Of a stretch of DNA of 64,000 nucleotides, positions 9,638 through 18,433 are shown in pieces. The position numbers and the translations under genes were made by a program. Under the pieces are notes generated by a model. The model searched no databases. It was not told the DNA's origin and saw only the letters and a list, made by a program, of their open reading frames with translations. The stretch comes from Cupriavidus sp. D39 (GTDB lineage: Bacteria > Pseudomonadota > Gammaproteobacteria > Burkholderiales > Burkholderiaceae): contig NZ_JAPNLE010000007.1 of assembly GCF_026627925.1 (NCBI RefSeq), positions 747,556 to 811,555 on the forward strand, given 5' to 3'. The first letter of the stretch is position 1. Each line of letters starts with the position of its first letter.

Positions 9638-9647
9638 GCGGAGATTA
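9621..9647. promoter_or_regulatory. Perfect inverted repeat across the fic start codon
   Basis: TAATCTCCGC, 7 bp, GCGGAGATTA: perfect 10-bp arms with the ATG (minus strand, 9637-9635) in the loop. A third half-site CTCCGC lies at 9658-9663. It could be a DNA operator, for example for the Fic protein's own winged helix, or an RNA hairpin hiding the start codon. Confidence 0.8.
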
Positions 9648-9669
9648 TGATCTACTTTCTCCGCAGACG

Positions 9670-10230
9670 CAAGTTATTCGCCGCACCTGGTGCGGTGATA
9701 GTCCTTGATATTCACTGCAAGAAGGCAACGCTGGCTGGTCGTGCTTGAAGGCCCTTCCGTTCGGCCCTCACTCCGCGGCGCTCCTCTGGCAGGTGGCCTG
9801 TGCTGCCAAACCCCTGTTTAGGGTTGGGGGAATCCTGGCGATTAATTGCATTTTGACGATCAAGGGATGCTCGCCAGGGACAGTGCACCAGCTGTTGCAG
9901 ATCGCTAATTCTGCGAATGGTGCGCACTAATACTGCGAACGTGGCGTGCCAAGGAGGCTTCGGAACGACTCGCGATCCCCCGCGCGTACTGTTTCCCTAC
10001 CCAACGGATCACTGCATTGAGATTTTTGAGCTGGTGTAATCTGAACGATGAGATGGCCTGGAGGCGGTGATCGTGAATTTCACAGACAGTTGCCGCCGGA
10101 TTCAGCCACTCACGTTTCCCAGCGAGGCGAAAAGACATCGAGGGGATTCAGAGCGAGGCACTCGAAGCAGAATGAAAGGCCGCGCCGGTCGGACACCCAC
10201 GCTGCTGGTGTTTGGATCGCCATGTTAACG
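9670..10230. other. Non-coding stretch with possible transposon-end sequence
   Basis: No convincing gene is present. The stretch from about 9893 to 9953 (starting CTGTTGCAGATCG) partly matches 61829-61893, and both copies lie next to transposon debris. It may be a remnant of the terminus of one element type, perhaps IS21-like. Confidence 0.3.
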
Positions 10231-10234
10231 TGAG

Positions 10235-10441
10235 TCAGAGCGCTGCGAGACGGGCAAGCACCAGCTCATCAACCGGCGGAAACAGCAGCCATCCACAGCG
10301 GGGCAAGTAGGGGAATGCCTCAAGCTGCCCACTTGCCCATAGCTGGGGGACGCTGATTCGATACGTGGCTGCCAAGCGCCCCAGCCAGCCGCCAAAGGCC
10401 TCGTCGTCAAACGGACGTGGCGCCACCGGCCAAGGTCTCAC
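10235..10441 (-). pseudogene. tniQ: TniQ fragment (Tn5053/Tn402-type target-selection protein)
   Basis: From a GTG start at 10441 the minus strand encodes RPWPVAPRPFDDEAFGGWL followed by GRLAATYRISVPQLW, the conserved N-terminal TniQ motif. The frame stops after about 68 residues at ELVLARLAAL; full TniQ proteins are about 400 residues. It follows the tniB fragment with the same gene order as Tn5053-like transposons. Confidence 0.75.
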
Positions 10442-10445
10442 AGGC

Positions 10446-10679
10446 TCAGCACAGGAGACCTCGCGCTGCATTCTCGATGTGGCCAAGTTCGATCACCTCT
10501 CTGCCGTCGCGAATGGCGAGTTCAGTCGCGACATTGAGCACCCGCGATACCTCCCCGGTTAGTCCGCCGCTCGCCGCCAGAATCGCCTGAACCATCTCTT
10601 GCCGCGCCAGGTTCGACGGCCGTCGAAGGGGCAGAATTCGTTCAAAGGCAGCAAGGAGGCATCGGCGGCGGATTTCAAG
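10446..10679 (-). pseudogene. tniB: TniB C-terminal fragment (transposition ATPase)
   Basis: The minus strand reads LLAAFERILPLRRPSNLARQ, then ILAASGGLTGEVSRVLNVA, ending at a stop 5 nt before tniQ. This is the C-terminal lid region of TniB, the AAA+ ATPase of Tn402-type transposons. The upstream part is missing: the fragment stops exactly where the IS3-type element begins. Confidence 0.7.
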
Positions 10680-10722
10680 CTAGTTGACGCCTAAAATTTT
10701 TACTTTAAGCGGCAAGTTTTGA

Positions 10723-12297
10723 CTCAACATTAGACATGCGAATGGCTGCCTCACCGGCTGCGACGGTGGTCGTCAACGAGGCGATTTGGCAATGGAAACA
10801 GCGATGAGACGCCGTCAGAAGCGCGCGCGGGCAATCCTACGAGGTCGGTCGCGTGTCGTTGCGTGGCGTTGGCCACTGGAATTTCTGGGACTTGCGATTC
10901 AGGCCGTCGCGAAACGCAAGTCCGGTAAATTCCATGCGCAGCCACTGCGTGACCAGACCGGCCGTGACGGGCTGATTCATGCGCCATGGTGCGACCGCGT
11001 TCATCGGGAAGGTCTCGACAAGCACCAGACTCAGCAGTTGGTTCAAAGTCCAGGCCATCGAGCGAATTTGCATCCACAACTCCAGCACGGTGCGCGATTG
11101 CTGCCAGAGATTGCTCACGCCGAACCAGCGCTTGAGATTGTGAAACAGCGGTTCTATGCCCCAGCGGCGCGCGTACAACTGCACGATCTCCTGGGCGCTC
11201 AAGTCCGTTTCGCTCGCGAGCAGCAGACGGGGCTTGGTCCAGGCCTGTTTCTTCGCATCGAAGAACTGGCACCAGACGGCACGCACCAACGCGCCCTTGA
11301 GGAAGCGCGCGCGGGCCTCGGCAGAGCGCAGGCGAACCTGCTGGTCTTTGCCATAGAGCGGCATGCGCAGTTCGATCGCGGGCAGTGCTTCGATGGCCTC
11401 GGCGTTCAGGCGCTCGCCATAGATGCGCTTGCGACCACGTCTGGGTGTGGTTGGCGGTGGCGGCACGAGAAACAGCGCGGTGTCGATGCGCGCCTGTCCA
11501 ATCACGTGCATTTGTCTGCGCAGCAAAGGCAATACCAGGCGGGCGCGCATGAACCACGAATCGAACAGTACGCGCACCGGCTTGTTGGCCACGCCCGCCA
11601 GAGAGCGGACCAGCACCAGCGCGATTTTCAGCTTGTTGCGGTTGCCGGTGTTTGGCACCAGCCGCGAGAGAATTGGCAGCACCAGGTTGACCCCGCCGTT
11701 GCCCAGCGCGCTCACGCCCAGCGTAACCCAGCACTGGGCCCGTATGAATTGCGGCCGATTGATCTTGCGGCTGTGGTCGTGGCGATACGCGCAACCGGGC
11801 GCCTGCTCCGAGGAGCGCGGCACCAGTGTATCGTCGATGACCAGTGTCAGCACATCGCATGGCAGCACTGTGAGCACCAGCAAGAACAATTGGCGGGCCA
11901 AACGCACGGTGCGCAAGCTGCCGCGCCCGAGAAGCTTGTAGTAGGTCGTCCAGTGCCTGCGTCGCGCGATGGCGCTGATAGCGCGCGTCACCCAGCCTTC
12001 TGGCGAAACCATACAGCCGCACAGCAGCTCGACAAAGCTCCCGCGAGAGCGAATTGGCACGGCCAGAAGCAGAAGGTTGATCCATTCGGACAGACACAGT
12101 CGTACACGGTTGGACAAAGACATGGGCAATCGCAAGAGGACCGAAAACGATCCTCATTGGCCGCCGCGCTGCTTGCGCTAAAACCCGCGCAAGCAGCGCG
12201 GCGGCCACACGATCATTGCCCCATGTCAAGCATTTTTCGATTTCTTGAATCCGTTTCCAACCCGCTCGTTGAGCGGGCCTGAATGTCTAAAGTTGAG
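10723..12297 (-). mobile_element. IS4-family insertion sequence with 9-bp target duplication
   Basis: The ends share imperfect inverted repeats beginning CTCAAC(A/T)TTAGACAT. Both sides carry the direct repeat AAGTTTTGA (10714-10722 and 12298-12306), a 9-bp target duplication. The element is 1,575 bp with a single transposase gene. Removing it and one repeat restores the expected end of the host orfB (NSKLAA and stop), which confirms the boundaries. Confidence 0.9.
10837..12135 (-). CDS. IS4-family transposase
   Basis: DDE transposase of 432 residues. The IS4 YREK signature is present in full: YARRWGIEPLFHNLK has Y-2-R-3-E-6-K spacing. The first acidic strand is TLVIDDTLVPRS, and the middle Asp lies in VRVLFDSWFMRARL. 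Length and ends look intact, so the element may be active. The opposite strand also holds a long open frame, which is a composition shadow. Confidence 0.9.
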   Translation of the reverse strand: MRLPMSLSNRVRLCLSEWINLLLLAVPIRSRGSFVELLCGCMVSPEGWVTRAISAIARRRHWTTYYKLLGRGSLRTVRLARQLFLLVLTVLPCDVLTLVIDDTLVPRSSEQAPGCAYRHDHSRKINRPQFIRAQCWVTLGVSALGNGGVNLVLPILSRLVPNTGNRNKLKIALVLVRSLAGVANKPVRVLFDSWFMRARLVLPLLRRQMHVIGQARIDTALFLVPPPPTTPRRGRKRIYGERLNAEAIEALPAIELRMPLYGKDQQVRLRSAEARARFLKGALVRAVWCQFFDAKKQAWTKPRLLLASETDLSAQEIVQLYARRWGIEPLFHNLKRWFGVSNLWQQSRTVLELWMQIRSMAWTLNQLLSLVLVETFPMNAVAPWRMNQPVTAGLVTQWLRMEFTGLAFRDGLNRKSQKFQWPTPRNDTRPTS

Positions 12298-12993
12298 AAG
12301 TTTTGAGTTTAAGCCCTCCAATGGTTGGCGTCGCTGTTCGGTGGCGTGGTGATCGGGGTTGAGATGGACGACGAGGACCGGCTGCCAGTTACGAATCGGG
12401 CCGCTCCAGCGATGCGGGTGCCGTGCTTTTGCAGCTTCGTAGACAGCAGCGCGTTGGATGAGCAGCGCAGTGTCCAGGCCGGCATGTCGCTCCGCGGGCG
12501 TGACGAAGTTGATTGCGCTATGACGATGCTCGTGGTTGTACCACTGTACAAATGTGTCGACCCAATGCCGGGCGGCGAACACAGTGGCGAACGGCCGACA
12601 TGGATGGGTGGGCCGGTATTTCATCGTTCTAAAGAGCGATTCCGAGAACGGGTTGTCGTTGCTGACCGCGGGGCGGCTGAACGAGGGCGCGACGCCCAGC
12701 GCTTGCAGAGTAGCGAGCATCGTGGCCCCCTTCATTGGGCTGCCGTTGAGATGACCGAATTCGGCCGAGTTGGCCACTGCCAACACGCGCTGGCGCTCCA
12801 GGGCGCTGAGTCGGTTTTTAGGCAGTTGCACGCGCATAGACCGCTGATCGCCTCGTTGCGTATCGCGCCGCCAGCGTTGCAAGGTGCTCTCACTTAGATT
12901 GATCGCGGTACAAGCCCGATCCTGCCGTGCCCCCATCGTCATGGCCTCTTCCAGCAAACCAATGATCTGATTGCGCTCTGTCAGGGCGGTCAT
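12226..12993 (-). pseudogene. IS3-family OrfB, internal deletion and altered C-terminus
   Basis: The start (MTALTERNQIIGLLEEAM) and end (VSDNPFSESLFRTMKYRP-like segment, then HRHSAINFVTPAERHAGL) of an IS3 OrfB are present. About 130 residues between AEFGHL and NGSPMKGATM are missing in frame. This removes the first two catalytic aspartates and leaves only the glutamate of DDE. The last about 20 residues are read from the inserted IS4-family element. Transposition from this copy is not expected. Confidence 0.8.
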
Positions 12994-13480
12994 CTGACCT
13001 CGTCCTCCCAGAGCGCTCGGAACTTTTTTGCAGCACCAGCAATGCCGCCGCCTCCGCTAAGGCGCGGTCTTTGCGCTGCAGCGCTCGCTTGAGCTGCTCT
13101 ACTTCTTCTTTCAGCCCACGCAACTCCGGACCGGCACCGGTCGCGACACCTTTGCCATGGAGACAAAACGCGGCTTTCCACTCCGCCAGGTGATGGGCAA
13201 ACAAGCCTTTTTCCCGGCACCATGCATGCAAAGCTTCCTCCGACAGACCGTGCGTCTCCTGCAGCGCCAGCAATTGCTCTTCCGCCCGCCACTCCTGCGG
13301 GCGTCTCTCATGCTGCGCTAGCGCGCCAACCTGGCCTGCCGGTTTCTTTTTCATCCAGTTCTTTAAGGTGTGATAGCTGACATTCAGATCTTCCGCCACG
13401 GCATGTACTGTCCGCTCTCCGCGGGAATACGCCTTGACCCGCGCTTGCTCTATGAATGCCGAAGAATACTTTGCTTTCAT
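12890..13480 (-). CDS. IS3-family OrfA (helix-turn-helix)
   Basis: The N-terminal helix-turn-helix (YSSAFIEQARVKAYSRGER, then VHAVAEDLNVSYHTLKNW) and a leucine-rich stretch (LKEEVEQLKRALQRKDRAL) are typical of OrfA. Near residue 150 an AAAAAA run follows CTGC. Past it this frame leaves the usual sequence, while one extra A gives KKFRALWEDEVR and a stop overlapping the orfB start. The run may be a slippage site or a one-base loss. Confidence 0.7.
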   Translation of the reverse strand: MKAKYSSAFIEQARVKAYSRGERTVHAVAEDLNVSYHTLKNWMKKKPAGQVGALAQHERRPQEWRAEEQLLALQETHGLSEEALHAWCREKGLFAHHLAEWKAAFCLHGKGVATGAGPELRGLKEEVEQLKRALQRKDRALAEAAALLVLQKSSERSGRTRSDDRPDRAQSDHWFAGRGHDDGGTAGSGLYRDQSK

Positions 13481-13523
13481 CTATGCCTCTATCTTTCTCT
13501 TGAAAGGAATTTAGAGGCGTCAA

Positions 13524-13767
13524 CTAGTCTGCCACGGGGGTATGCGCCCGCTCTCGCTCCGTGACAATTCTCACCGCCATGCTCAAGTCCGCGGTCTTAC
13601 GCACCCGAGGCGATCTATTGAGCGGAGCAACCGGCTTGGCGGAATCAGTAGACGGGCGCGGTATCCACACTTTCGCTGGAGGTGACAGCGCAGCGGTGAT
13701 GACTTTGCTCATGATGGGAATCAGGAATCTGCATCAGGTGGCCAGCTCCGCCCAACTGCTGCGATAT
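13524..13767 (-). other. Junction region with the start of a lost BKACE gene
   Basis: From 13712 the minus strand begins ATGAGCAAAGTCATCA, the same as the start of the intact BKACE gene at 43843. The upstream 30 bp (to about 13742) also match that gene's leader. After about six codons the sequence diverges, so only the start of the gene remains. It lies downstream of the SDR gene, as expected if BKACE was the last gene of the cluster. Confidence 0.6.
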
Positions 13768-14520
13768 TCAGATCTGAGCCTTACCACCGTCGACGAATAG
13801 TTCAATGCCGTTGACAAAGCTTGAATCGTTGGAGGCAAGAAAGACCGTCGCCTTGGCAATTTCGTCCGGATCGCCGACGCGGCCCATTGGGATCTGCGAG
13901 GCCAGAGCGTCGAGTACTCCCTGCTGCGGTGCGGCGTCGGGCCCGGCCAGGTTAAACAAGCCTGGCGTCTTGGTGGGTCCGGGGCTGAGCGTGTTGACCC
14001 GGATACCGCGACCCTTGAAATCGAGAATCCAGTTGCGGGCGAATGAGCGTACTGCGGTCTTTGAGGCGGCATAGACACTGAATGCCTTGGTGCCGCCACT
14101 GGCGGCGGTGGAGCCAGTCAAGATGACTGATGCACCGTCCGCTAGCAATGGTAGAGCCTTCTGTACAGTAAACAGTACGCCCTTGACGTTACGGCCAAAG
14201 ATGTCGTCATACTGATCCTCGGTAATATTCCCGAGCGGCATCAGCGAGCCGCCGCCGGCGTTGACGAACAGTACGTCGATCCGACCCTTTTCCGATTTCA
14301 CCCGATCAAACAGCGTGTCCAGTTCGGCCATGTTCAATGAGTCGACCCGGATGCCGGTAGCGTTACCGATCGCGGACACCGCGGCGTCGAGTTCGACCTG
14401 TCGGCGACCGGTGACAATGACATGCGCCCCTTCGCTAGCAAACCGCTTAGCGGTAGCGAGCCCGATACCGGTGGATCCACCGGTAACGATTGCGATCTTG
14501 CCTTCAAGTTTGCGGGACAT
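13768..14520 (-). CDS. Classical SDR-family oxidoreductase
   Basis: NAD(P)-dependent dehydrogenase/reductase of 250 residues starting MSRKLEGKIAIVTGG. Cofactor motif TGGSTGIG at residues 12-19, NAGG near 90, catalytic Ser in LTGSTAAS and the active site YAASK are all present. The C-terminus (FLASNDSSFVNGIELFVDGG) is standard. An AAGGAAA ribosome-binding sequence precedes the ATG at 14520. It lies downstream of an aromatic-acid transporter and tautomerase in the same direction, probably one operon. Substrate unknown. Confidence 0.9.
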   Translation of the reverse strand: MSRKLEGKIAIVTGGSTGIGLATAKRFASEGAHVIVTGRRQVELDAAVSAIGNATGIRVDSLNMAELDTLFDRVKSEKGRIDVLFVNAGGGSLMPLGNITEDQYDDIFGRNVKGVLFTVQKALPLLADGASVILTGSTAASGGTKAFSVYAASKTAVRSFARNWILDFKGRGIRVNTLSPGPTKTPGLFNLAGPDAAPQQGVLDALASQIPMGRVGDPDEIAKATVFLASNDSSFVNGIELFVDGGKAQI

Positions 14521-14663
14521 GGAAGTTTCCTTGGTTGGTTGTGAGTCGGAGCGAGAACCTCGACTTCGTCCTCTGGCGCCTGGGTGCACGCGCTCGCCGC
14601 TTCCAGCAGGCAGGTCGGCGAAAGGGCTCTCCACCAGCTCGTACGCTCGCAACGGGTCGAGCA
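14521..14663. other. Spacer with a short partial copy of tautomerase sequence
   Basis: The stretch 14555-14597 (starting GCGAGAACCTCGACTTCGTC) matches the 3' part of the tautomerase genes at 16185 and 44187, then diverges. It lies between the SDR and transporter genes of the same cluster, so a third, mostly lost tautomerase copy may have been here. Confidence 0.45.
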
Positions 14664-16046
14664 TTAAGGCCGCTGCCCGACCGCGCTCGAGTCGTGGCTA
14701 CGCGAAGAGGCCGAGGACTTGTGCTTGATCAGAGCAACCGCGACACCGCCGATCACCGCGGCCATTGCAATGGCAAGGAAGTTCTGCACCAGCGGAAGCT
14801 TCATCGAGACCAGCAGCCCGATCACGATTGGCGCCGCGATCGCGCCGATGCGCCCGACTCCCGAGGCAAAGCCAAGTCCCGTCGAACGGATCGACGTCGG
14901 GTAGAACTGCCCGGCATACGCGTACAGCAGGATTTGCGTGCCCAGCGTCGACGCGCCGACGACGGCAACGATCAGGAACAGCGGCTGCGCGCCGTAGCCG
15001 AGCTGCGTCAGCGAGACCGCGGCGACCCCGAAGAATGCGGTCGTCACCCACTTGATGTTCAGCTTGTCGGCGAGCCATCCGCCACCGACGGCGCCGACGA
15101 CTGCACCGGCGTTGTAGGCGAGCAGGAAGTTCAGCGCGGAACCGAGGCTGTAGCCGGCCATGCCCATCAGCTTGACCAGCCACGAACTGAGCGCATAGAG
15201 CATGAACAGGCAGGTCATATAGGCGACCCAGAACATCACTGAGCTGAAGCCGCGGCCGTCCAGGAACAGCCTGCCTACGGTCGGACCTTCGGCCTTGTCC
15301 TCGGCCGGAACGAGGAACTCCTCGTGCGGCTCGAGCCGCATGTCCGGTCGGATCTTCCGGATCACTTCGCGCAGATGCGTGTGGTCCTGCTGCTTGATCA
15401 GGAATGGCAGCGACTCAGGCATGTACTTGAGGATGAACGGGATCAGCACCACTGCGGCGCCCGCGGCGATGAACACAGATTGCCAGCCATAGGTCTCGAT
15501 GAACTGCTTGCCGAGCAGCGCGGCGAGGATGCTGCCGACCGCGTAGCCGCAGCACATCAGCGTGACCATCACGCTGCGCACCTTCTTCGGTGAGTATTCG
15601 GTCATCTGCGCGGCCGCATTCGGGATCGCGCCGCCGATGCCGAGCCCGGCGAGGAAGCGCATCACGCTGAAGGTGATAGGGTCGTTGGTGAACCCGGCGG
15701 CCGCGGTGAAGGCGCTGAACAGAAACACGCAGATCGAGATCGCCCAGCGGCGGCCGATCTTGTCGGCCAGCGCGCCGAGCGCGATCGCTCCGAACATCAT
15801 GCCGAACAGCGCCGAACTGGCCATGAAGCCCGCGGTCGAGGCCTCGACATTCATCGCCTTCATGATCGACGGAAGCGCGGTGCCGGCGACCGCCAGGTCG
15901 TAGCCGTCGAGCACTAGGATCACGAAACACCAGATCAGCACGGACCAGTGAAAGCTGTTGAACTTGGCCTCGTCGGCCAGTTTGTGAACGTCTATCCGGT
16001 GCATGCTTGAATGTGCAGGTGCCAGGTCAGGGCGGATTGGTTTCAT
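14664..16046 (-). CDS. MFS transporter, aromatic acid:H+ symporter (AAHS) type
   Basis: A 460-residue, 12-helix uptake permease. The first helix holds the DGYD motif (VLDGYDLAVAGTALPSI), typical of the AAHS family (PcaK, BenK). The loop 2-3 signature GALADKIGRRWAI is present, and the second-half repeat is GGWLADKLNIKW. The start at 16046 is chosen because AGGAGACAAGTCA precedes it; an upstream in-frame ATG at 16142 has no such site. Likely substrates are aromatic or small carboxylic acids, matching the catabolic neighbours. Confidence 0.9.
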   Translation of the reverse strand: MKPIRPDLAPAHSSMHRIDVHKLADEAKFNSFHWSVLIWCFVILVLDGYDLAVAGTALPSIMKAMNVEASTAGFMASSALFGMMFGAIALGALADKIGRRWAISICVFLFSAFTAAAGFTNDPITFSVMRFLAGLGIGGAIPNAAAQMTEYSPKKVRSVMVTLMCCGYAVGSILAALLGKQFIETYGWQSVFIAAGAAVVLIPFILKYMPESLPFLIKQQDHTHLREVIRKIRPDMRLEPHEEFLVPAEDKAEGPTVGRLFLDGRGFSSVMFWVAYMTCLFMLYALSSWLVKLMGMAGYSLGSALNFLLAYNAGAVVGAVGGGWLADKLNIKWVTTAFFGVAAVSLTQLGYGAQPLFLIVAVVGASTLGTQILLYAYAGQFYPTSIRSTGLGFASGVGRIGAIAAPIVIGLLVSMKLPLVQNFLAIAMAAVIGGVAVALIKHKSSASSRSHDSSAVGQRP

Positions 16047-16180
16047 TGACTTGTCTCCTTTTATTATCGGTTTGAGGTTCGGTATGCGGCGCAGTAGCCA
16101 CATTCTGGGCCGAGACCTCACAGCCAACGCCCGCCCTTGCATAGAAAAGGGCGGTCCCCTCAGTCCGAGCAGGCTGCATC

Positions 16181-16676
16181 ACCCTCACACGCGAGGGGCT
16201 TCGGGCAGGCGTTCACCGCCGCGCACGACGTATTTGGCGGGATACAGTGTGACGAGAACCTCGACTTCGTCCTCCGTTGCCCCCGTGCACGCGCTCCAGA
16301 TCGAGCTCACTTTTTTGGCCAGCGATAGTATGGCGCCGTCGCTGCGCCCATCACGTATGTGGCAGAAGATCAGCGTTTCGGAAGTGGGCTCTCCCGAACG
16401 GTAGAGGTTGTCGGGCGTGGCTTCATGGAATACGACGCTAATCAAGTCGAGCGGCGAAAGGATGATCTCCCTGATCGCGCTCGTGAACTCGCTGGCGATC
16501 TTGGCCTTGACGCCAGCTTCGATTCCGACCTTGCATTCGCAAACAATGATAGGCATGTTATGTCTCCGTGAAGTTAGGGCTGCTGAGGCCTCAGTCTCTC
16601 GGAACGTCGCCGCCGGTGATTGCAACGGGGCGCCACCACTTGCTTGGAAGTGCCATGACATGGCGTCGTGGCCCGC
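16181..16676. repeat. About 0.5-kb direct repeat with 44173-44672 (tautomerase block)
   Basis: The two blocks are nearly identical from CCTCACACGCGAGGGGCTTC through the gene to CATGACATGGCGTCGTG, with scattered substitutions (for example TTGGCC versus CTGGCT), and diverge sharply outside. Both lie upstream, on the minus strand, of transporter-leader sequence. This is part of a larger cluster duplication. Confidence 0.9.
16185..16556 (-). CDS. Tautomerase-superfamily protein (copy 1)
   Basis: A 123-residue protein starting MPIIVCECKVG: Pro follows the initiator Met, giving the catalytic N-terminal proline of the superfamily. The length, about twice the 62-residue 4-oxalocrotonate tautomerase, fits fused two-unit members such as MIF or cis-CaaD types. 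It heads the transporter-SDR gene row. A near-identical copy lies at 44187-44558. The start at 16556 is fixed by the proline. The exact reaction is unknown. Confidence 0.8.
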   Translation of the reverse strand: MPIIVCECKVGIEAGVKAKIASEFTSAIREIILSPLDLISVVFHEATPDNLYRSGEPTSETLIFCHIRDGRSDGAILSLAKKVSSIWSACTGATEDEVEVLVTLYPAKYVVRGGERLPEAPRV

Positions 16677-16679
16677 CAA

Positions 16680-17215
16680 TCCAGGCCAAGCTCGTTATCG
16701 GTGGGCCGGTGCCCCTGTGCGACGTATGTAGTGTCGCAAACATTGCCCACTCGTTTGGCACCTGCCAGATTGCACGTTGAGAGAGTCGGGCGGAGTCAAC
16801 CTCCACGGTCGAGCAACTCACAGGCCACGCGCCCGGTGCGCTGACGCAGTGGCTGAACATCGCGCTATTCATGGCGTAATAGACAGATGGCCCCACAACT
16901 GCGGCCGGCGACGTCAGGTCCTCAAGTCAGCCACAGTGACGCGCCGATCAGACGCGTGAAGGCCGGCGCCACCTTGAAGCAGTTCAGGTAAGGGGCGGTA
17001 TCGGTGGAGACGTCAGGCCAGCGAAGTCATATCGGTCGACGAAAAAAGGGCTGCCTGCTCGGCAAGACATGCGCGGCCGATTTGGCCTTTCGTGCAGAAA
17101 AGTCTTTCAGCGAGCACTGCCTGACCCCGATCCCCGGGGTCGCGGAAAGCATCGACCGGAAAGCGCAGCGACTCACACTCAAGAATGGATGGAGGAAACC
17201 CTTGTTGACAGGGGG
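16680..17215. other. Non-coding stretch
   Basis: No gene is recognised. A frame around 17090-17210 (FSEHCLTPIPGVAESIDRKA) is open but short and unfamiliar. The 3' end holds the promoter of the next gene. Confidence 0.3.
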
Positions 17216-17254
17216 TTGACGATAACATACGCTTCTTTTACTAAACGTACGTTT
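17216..17254 (+). promoter_or_regulatory. Promoter and palindromic operator before SDR copy 1
   Basis: A -35 TTGACG (17216-17221), 17 bp, and -10 TACTAA (17239-17244) are overlapped by the 12-bp palindrome AAACGTACGTTT (17243-17254). It has the same architecture as the sites at 21775, 33937 and 35183, but with TA in place of the central AT of AACGATCGTT. Confidence 0.65.
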
Positions 17255-17312
17255 ATTAAACGCACCTCATGTGCGGCCCCGGGCCCTCTTACTCATCCAT
17301 GGAGCAATTCAC

Positions 17313-18038
17313 ATGGCAGACAAGAAAGCCATTCTGGCGATTGGAGCCGGCGACGCTACCGGCGGCGCCATCGCCAAGTGCTTTGCCAAAGAGGGCTACA
17401 TCGCATGCGTTACCCGCCTAACTGTTGACAAGCTCCAGCCCCTGGTGACGAGATCAGGGCCGAAGGCGGCGAGGCGCACGGCTTCGGCTCCAACACGCGC
17501 AAGGAGGACGACATGATCTCGCTGGTGCAGCAGATCGAGAAGGACATCGCGCCGATCGAAGTGGCGGTCTTCAACATCGGCGCCAATGTTCGCTTCGGCA
17601 CCACCGAGACCGCCACTCGCGTCTACACCAAGGTCTGGGAGATGGCCTGCCTCGGCGGCTTCCTGATGGGTCGCGAAACGGCGAAGGTCATGCTGCCGCG
17701 GGGTCGCGGCACCATCATCTTTACGGGCGCGCCGGCCAGCTTGCGCGGACGCGAAGGTCTTGCTGCATTCGCCGGCGCCAAGCATGCGCTGCGCGCGCTC
17801 GCGCAAAGCATGGCCTGCGGACTGGGCCGCAAGGGAATCCACGTCGCGCATCCCGCAATCGACGCCGCGAACGACACGGCGTTCATCCGCGACAACTTCC
17901 CCGAGCGTTATGCGCTGAAGGACCAGGATGGAATCGTTCAACCCAGCTCGATGGCAAATGCTTACTGGAATTTGCATCAGCAGTCCGCGATGCCTGGACG
18001 ACGAGATGGAACTGCGGCCCTGGATGGAAACGTTCTGA
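17313..18038 (+). pseudogene. Atypical SDR, copy 1, multiple frameshifts
   Basis: Paralogue of the intact gene at 33183-33917. It starts MADKKAILAIGAGDATGG and has the same NIGAN, FTGA and AFAGAKHALRALAQSMA motifs. One base is missing near 17443 (CTGGTGACGAG), and two further small shifts near the end (about 17985 and 18003) break the C-terminus. The correct reading would end ELRPWMETF and stop at 18038. The active-site Tyr is Phe, as in the other copies. A regulon-type promoter and operator precede it. Confidence 0.8.
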
Positions 18039-18048
18039 GACCCGGACG

Positions 18049-18261
18049 GTGCCAACCGCAGATTTCCAGCTGCGCTTCCGCTCCCTCTTTACTGACGGAG
18101 AAGCGTTCGTCTTCCCTTGCAACGCCAGCGGCCACGTCGTCCTGGACGCATTGGTCGAGCGTCCCCGTAGCAGCTACCTCTTTGCCCGCGCCACGGTCGG
18201 CCGGTTCTATGCCCCACCGCAAATCATTGTCGCGCCGCAGTGCGAATCGGAGCCAACTTGA
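18049..18261 (+). CDS. Small conserved-looking hypothetical protein
   Basis: A 70-residue frame, MPTADFQLRFRSLFTDGEAF followed by a segment ending ARATVGRFYAPPQII. The pattern (RFRSLF..G.A..FPC.A.GHV.LDAL..R....YLYARA-like) resembles small uncharacterised proteins I associate with Burkholderiales accessory DNA. It follows the SDR pseudogene by 10 bp. No function can be given; the start is uncertain. Confidence 0.45.
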   Translation: MPTADFQLRFRSLFTDGEAFVFPCNASGHVVLDALVERPRSSYLFARATVGRFYAPPQIIVAPQCESEPT

Positions 18262-18433
18262 CGAGTGCGAGGCACTTGATGCGATGGCTCCCCAGACCTC
18301 CCACAACCGCTGGGCATGTATTTCGCGGCTCAAAACCCGGCCCGCGCGTACCCCTGTCAGCGCTTCGCCCACACCCTCACGAATTTGCACGCATGACTCG
18401 GGGCCGCCGTAGCTGGCTAAGCCTTCAACGTAT

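Larger units (their letters stand above)
10684..13523 (-). mobile_element. IS3-family element, internally deleted and interrupted by an IS4-family element
   Basis: Terminal inverted repeats begin TTGACGCCT at both ends and continue with AT-rich similarity. The element is flanked by CTAG on both sides (10680-10683 and 13524-13527), a possible 4-bp target duplication, though CTAG is self-complementary. It contains orfA, a shortened orfB and a 1,575-bp insertion near its right end. Without the insertion it would be about 1.26 kb. Confidence 0.8.

Noticed and set aside
10751..12282. Two further long open frames across the IS4-family element (492 codons on the minus strand, 498 on the plus strand)
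   Set aside because: They overlap the 432-codon transposase with its full YREK motif, in other frames, and have no recognisable domains. They are composition shadows.
13524..13712. 62-codon protein MSKVITAALSPPAKVW as a real gene
   Set aside because: Only the first codons match BKACE. The rest is unrelated and ends at the IS boundary, so it is a gene-start remnant.
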